64,000 bases of DNA from Planctomycetes bacterium ADurb.Bin069 (GTDB lineage Bacteria > Planctomycetota > UBA8108 > UBA8890 > UBA8898). Position numbers and translations under genes: made by a program. Of this stretch, positions 60,828 to 64,000 are shown in pieces (position 1 is the stretch's first letter; every line of letters begins with the position of its first letter). The stretch lies in NCBI GenBank assembly GCA_002070955.1, contig MWEK01000008.1, positions 1 through 64,000 on the forward strand, given 5' to 3'. A model generated the notes under the pieces. The model saw nothing but the letters and a program-made list of their open reading frames with translations, was not told the origin of the DNA and ran no database searches.

Positions 60828-63221
60828 ATGATACGGTGGTTTTTGCCGGCGATGCTCTGCTGCGCCGCCGCGGCGCGCGGCGACGCGCGCATCCCCATCG
60901 ATGCCTTCGCCTACCCGACGCCCCGGGAAATCCGCGCCGCGTGGAAGGCGCCCAAGGGCGTCCCCGCGGCCGGCGTGGAACGTCGCGGCGGCCGCATGGC
61001 GGCCCTTTTCCCCCTCCCCTTCTCCAAGCTCGCCATCCGCGGCTGTTGGGATCGGCGCGCCGCCTTCGATCTGGGTCGGGCCGGCTGGATCGAGCTGGAC
61101 TTCGAGGTGGAAAACCCGGCCGCGGTGGCGGCCATCACGCTCTACCTCCAAAGCCCGCCGGGTTGGCACGCGGCGCGGATTCCCGTCCCCAAGGGGCGCT
61201 TCACGGCCCGCATTCCGCGCTTGCATTTCAAACCCGACAACACCGCCCAACCGCCGGGACCTTGGGCGCGCATCACCGCCGTAAGGATCGCGCCGTGGAA
61301 GGGCGCTGAAGCCGACGCGGCGCTCAGGGTCTTCCGCCTGGAAGCGGTCGCGGCGGACATCCTCGTCGTGAGCCCGGCGAGCCGCGCCGCCGCGCCGCCG
61401 GCGGAAGCCGGGTTCATGGATCGGGCCGCCCGCGACACGCACCACGCCTTCGACGGGGCGGGTTTGCCGGCGGGGCTCGTGGCCGACACGCAACTGGACG
61501 ACGCCCTGCTTGCGGCCGCGCGTCTGGTCGTGTTCCCCTACAACCCCGGTCTGCCGCCCGCCGCGGCGGAACCGCTCGGGCGCTTCGCGGCCCGGGGCGG
61601 GGCATGCCTGGCTTTCTACCAGGCGCCCGCGCCCCTGGCGGAGATCCTCGGCATCCGCGTGACCGGCTGGCGCAAGGAGAGCCCGGCGACGCTCCATGCC
61701 ATCGCCTTCGCCCCGGGCGCGCTGGAAGGCCTGCCCGCGCGGCTCACTCAGAACTCGGGGAACTGCGCGCTGTTCGCCGCCGCGACCCCGCGGACGCGCA
61801 TGGTCGGGTCCTGGCGCACCGGCGGCGGCGCCGCCCCGGGCATCGACGCCGTCTCGCACGGCCCGGGCGGCGTCTTCGTGGGCCACATCCTCAACTGCCG
61901 AATTGCGGAAGAACGCAACGGGTTTCTCCGCGCGGTGGCGGCCGCCTTCATTCCGGGAGCCTGGGAGGCGGCCGGCAGGGCCGCGCTCCAACAAGCCGAG
62001 AATATCGAGGAAGTCGGCGATTCCCAGGGGCTGGAGCGCTTTCTGGCGGCGCGCAAGGCCCCCGCCGCCGCCTTCGACAAGCTCCAGGAAGGCCGGCGGC
62101 TCCTTGCCCAAGCCCGCGCCGCGCGCGGCGCCTCCGAAACGCCCGTCCTCGCCGACCGAGCGCGCGCGGCTTTCGTCCACGCCATGGCGCAGGGCTTCGA
62201 GCCTTGGAAAGGCGGGCTGCGGGCCGTTTGGTGCCACAACGCCTACGGCGTCGAGGGCTTGGGTTGGGAGGAGCCCATGCGCGCCCTTGCCGGGACGGGC
62301 TTCAACGCGGTTTTCGCCAACATGCTGTGGGCCGGCGTCGCCGACTGCGAAAGCACGGTGCTGCCCATGCGCGAGCGCGTGGCCCGCGACGGCGACCAGC
62401 TCGCGCGCTGTCTGGCGGCGGCCGCGCCGCAGGGCGTCCAGGTCCACGTGTGGAAGGTGTGCTGGAACCTGGCGGGCGCGCCGCCCGCGTTCCTCGCCGC
62501 GCTGAAAAGCGCCGGCCGCTGCCAGGTCGATCGCTCGGGCGCGACGCGTGAATGGCTCTGCCCCTCCCGGGAGGAGAACTTCGCGCTGGAGCGCGACGCG
62601 CTGCTGGAGGTGGTGCGGAACTACGCCGTGGCGGGCATTCATCTCGATTACGTCCGCTACCCGGATGCGGCGAGCTGTTTTTGCGGCGCGTGCCGCGCGG
62701 GTTTCGAGAAACGCATCGGCGCGAAGACGGCCGCCTGGCCGGGCGATGTGCTCGAGGGCAAGCTGCGCGCGTCTTTCCGCCAATACCGCCGCGACACGAT
62801 CACGCGCCTCGTGCGGTCCGTGGCGACGCAGGCCCGCGCCCTGCGGCCGGGGATCAAGATTTCGGCGGCGGTGTTCCCCGACGGCGGCGAAAGCCGCGAG
62901 GGGATCGCCCAGGACTGGCGCTACTGGGTGAGCGAGGGGCTCCTGGACTCCGTGTGTCCCATGAACTACACGCCCGACCGCGCGCGCCTCGAGCTCGACG
63001 TGCGCCGCCAGCTCGCATGGACCGGAACCAAGGCGCAAGTCGTGCCCGGGCTGGGGCCGTCGGTGTGCTCCGAGGAGCTCACACCCGAGCGTCTGCTCTG
63101 GATGCTCGACGATGTGCGGCGCCTGGGGGCGGCGGGCTTCGCGCTGTTCGAGCTGGACCACGCCCTCCTGGAAGAATATCTGCCGCTCCTGGCCGCCGGA
63201 AGAGCGGCGCCGGCGCGCTAG
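60828..63221 (+). CDS. Exported GHL10-like glycosyl hydrolase-related protein
   Basis: A 797-residue exported protein, signal MIRWFLPAMLCCAAAARG. Residues about 30-190 look like a carbohydrate-binding jelly roll; a middle part (about 195-450) may be a glutamine-amidotransferase-like or ThuA-like domain with AFYQAPAPLAEILGI. The C-terminal part (about 455-790) is a barrel of the GHL10/DUF187 kind, with LRAVWCHNAYGVEG, GTGFNAVFANMLWAGVA, GIHLDYVRYPDA, ISAAVFPDGGE and VCPMNYTPDRARLELDVRRQL. The conserved Asp in IHLDYVR and SAAVFPD fit a catalytic site. Two CxxC pairs (CFCGAC) occur near residue 620. A short GCGC hairpin with a T-run follows near 63246-63259. Confidence 0.78.
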   Translation: MIRWFLPAMLCCAAAARGDARIPIDAFAYPTPREIRAAWKAPKGVPAAGVERRGGRMAALFPLPFSKLAIRGCWDRRAAFDLGRAGWIELDFEVENPAAVAAITLYLQSPPGWHAARIPVPKGRFTARIPRLHFKPDNTAQPPGPWARITAVRIAPWKGAEADAALRVFRLEAVAADILVVSPASRAAAPPAEAGFMDRAARDTHHAFDGAGLPAGLVADTQLDDALLAAARLVVFPYNPGLPPAAAEPLGRFAARGGACLAFYQAPAPLAEILGIRVTGWRKESPATLHAIAFAPGALEGLPARLTQNSGNCALFAAATPRTRMVGSWRTGGGAAPGIDAVSHGPGGVFVGHILNCRIAEERNGFLRAVAAAFIPGAWEAAGRAALQQAENIEEVGDSQGLERFLAARKAPAAAFDKLQEGRRLLAQARAARGASETPVLADRARAAFVHAMAQGFEPWKGGLRAVWCHNAYGVEGLGWEEPMRALAGTGFNAVFANMLWAGVADCESTVLPMRERVARDGDQLARCLAAAAPQGVQVHVWKVCWNLAGAPPAFLAALKSAGRCQVDRSGATREWLCPSREENFALERDALLEVVRNYAVAGIHLDYVRYPDAASCFCGACRAGFEKRIGAKTAAWPGDVLEGKLRASFRQYRRDTITRLVRSVATQARALRPGIKISAAVFPDGGESREGIAQDWRYWVSEGLLDSVCPMNYTPDRARLELDVRRQLAWTGTKAQVVPGLGPSVCSEELTPERLLWMLDDVRRLGAAGFALFELDHALLEEYLPLLAAGRAAPAR

Positions 63222-63261
63222 CCGCACCGCGGGCGGTTTAGCGCGGTCGCGCACTTTTTCC

Positions 63262-63289
63262 TTGAACGCCGGCTCCGGGCATTTATGAT
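63262..63289 (+). promoter_or_regulatory. Sigma-70-type promoter of the cytidylate-kinase-like gene
   Basis: TTGAAC (63262-63267) and TATGAT (63284-63289) are separated by 16 bases. The predicted start is near 63296, about 43 bases before the ATG. Confidence 0.6.
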
Positions 63290-63338
63290 TTAAAAGCGGC
63301 GGGAGACAGAGGCAGGTTGAAACGCGCGGAGGATCGCC

Positions 63339-64000
63339 ATGAAGCTCCCGGTCCCGAACGAAATCATCGAGAAGACGCTCGCCCTCTACGAGCAGGATGC
63401 CAAGGCTTCCCGCGCCTCAGGCGCGCGCGCGCCGGCGCCGCGGGTGATCACGATCTCGCGGCTCTGCGGCGCGGGCGGCACTTCCATCGCCCGCCTCGCG
63501 GGTGAACACCTGGGCTGGACGGTCTGGGACGGCGAGATCCTCGATGTGCTCGCCGACAAGTCGCAGGGCCGCTACCGGGCCCGCATGTTCGAGTCCCTCG
63601 ATGAGCAGCGGCAGGGCGCCGTCGAGGCGACGCTGCTCTCCTGCCTCGGGGAGCCGAACCGGGAAACGTACCTTTACCTCCTCAACAAGGCGCTGTACAT
63701 GATCGCCCAGAAGGACGCCGTTATCGTGGGGCGCGGCGCCGCGTACGCCCTCAGAAATTCTCTCGCCGTCAGGATCACGGCCTCCATGGAGACCCGCGTC
63801 AAGCACATGATGGCGCGATGGGGGCTCCCGCGCCGCGAAACCTGGAAGCGCGTCAAGACCGTCGACCGCATGCGCGAGAAATTCCACAAGGACTTCGCCC
63901 GCAACCTGCGCCGGGGCTGCCTCCGGAAGAGTGTGGCCTACGACCTGGAGATCGACACGGATCGGATCTCGTTCCAGGGGGCCGCCGCCATGATCTGCGC
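63339..64000 (+). CDS. Cytidylate kinase-like protein (partial at right edge)
   Basis: The first 220 residues of a gene that runs off the window. It starts MKLPVPNEIIEKTLALYEQD, then RVITISRLCGAGGTSIARLAG, a GxGG-type P-loop of the Cytidylate_kin2 (AAA_26) family, and WDGEILDVLADKS. A later segment reads DAVIVGRGAAYALRN, as in the family, and RVKHMMARWGLPRRETW in the nucleotide-binding LID region. The family is probably a nucleotide kinase; its biological role is not settled. GCGGAGG lies 6 bases before the ATG. The end of the gene is missing. Confidence 0.85.
   Translation, partial: MKLPVPNEIIEKTLALYEQDAKASRASGARAPAPRVITISRLCGAGGTSIARLAGEHLGWTVWDGEILDVLADKSQGRYRARMFESLDEQRQGAVEATLLSCLGEPNRETYLYLLNKALYMIAQKDAVIVGRGAAYALRNSLAVRITASMETRVKHMMARWGLPRRETWKRVKTVDRMREKFHKDFARNLRRGCLRKSVAYDLEIDTDRISFQGAAAMIC

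Overview
The window is a GC-rich chromosomal segment with tightly packed, short-spaced genes. It suggests a Gram-negative bacterium of the Planctomycetota or a close relative. The evidence is a TonB-type protein, a lipid A acyltransferase, lipoprotein signals, an ECF sigma factor paired with a Pkn-type Ser/Thr kinase, a DUF1080 protein, and a CotH-kinase/lamin-tail protein ending in a dockerin-like Asn/Asp repeat. This placement is inferred from gene families only; there is no rRNA or tRNA in the window, and I saw no insertion sequence, prophage or CRISPR array.

Layout. 0.1-3.4 kb (minus): a small SelW-like protein with an in-frame UGA and a SECIS-like hairpin, then a TonB-like protein and a UvrD/PcrA helicase. 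3.4-5.4 kb (plus): PIG-L deacetylase, a tiny double-CxxC protein and an AlkD-like glycosylase. 5.5-23.8 kb (minus): one long motility block. A histidine kinase and a sigma-54 activator (both like FleS/FleR) precede a sigma-54-type promoter. Then come fliE-F-G-H-I-J-O-P-Q-R, flhB-A-F-G, a small membrane protein, the flagellar sigma factor fliA and a clostridial-type glutamine synthetase. 24.2-25.3 kb (minus): rnpA, yidD and a MerR-type regulator flanked by two AT-rich motifs. 25.5-27.7 kb (plus): a LolCD-like ABC exporter. 27.7-33.1 kb (minus): two single-TM proteins and a 1397-residue kinase-ATPase-TPR-GAF protein. 33.3-35.8 kb (plus): a fused alpha/beta 2-oxoacid dehydrogenase E1. 36.1-38 kb: HDOD-REC-GGDEF signalling protein. 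38.0-43.9 kb: SDR oxidoreductase, lipoprotein, ECF sigma factor and Ser/Thr kinase with a GGPPPS repeat. 43.9-50.9 kb: glycogen branching enzyme, divergent HisI, LpxL-like acyltransferase, DUF1080-PHP fusion, alkaline phosphatase. 51.1-64 kb: HEAT-repeat protein, an enolase-like paralogue behind a strong promoter, the CotH/dockerin exoprotein, an ABC-2 exporter, a GHL10-like secreted protein and a partial cytidylate-kinase-like protein.

How it fits together. The 18-kb motility block covers the MS ring, export gate, export ATPase, polar placement (FlhF/FlhG) and late-gene sigma factor, with its own two-component sigma-54 control in front. Rod, hook, filament, FliM and FliN genes are not here. 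Much of the remainder is signalling (kinases, ECF factor, GGDEF) and envelope or exported proteins. The items most worth a second look are the UGA-containing SelW homologue, the enolase paralogue with a remodelled active site, a FliG that lacks its middle domain, and the divergent HisI.
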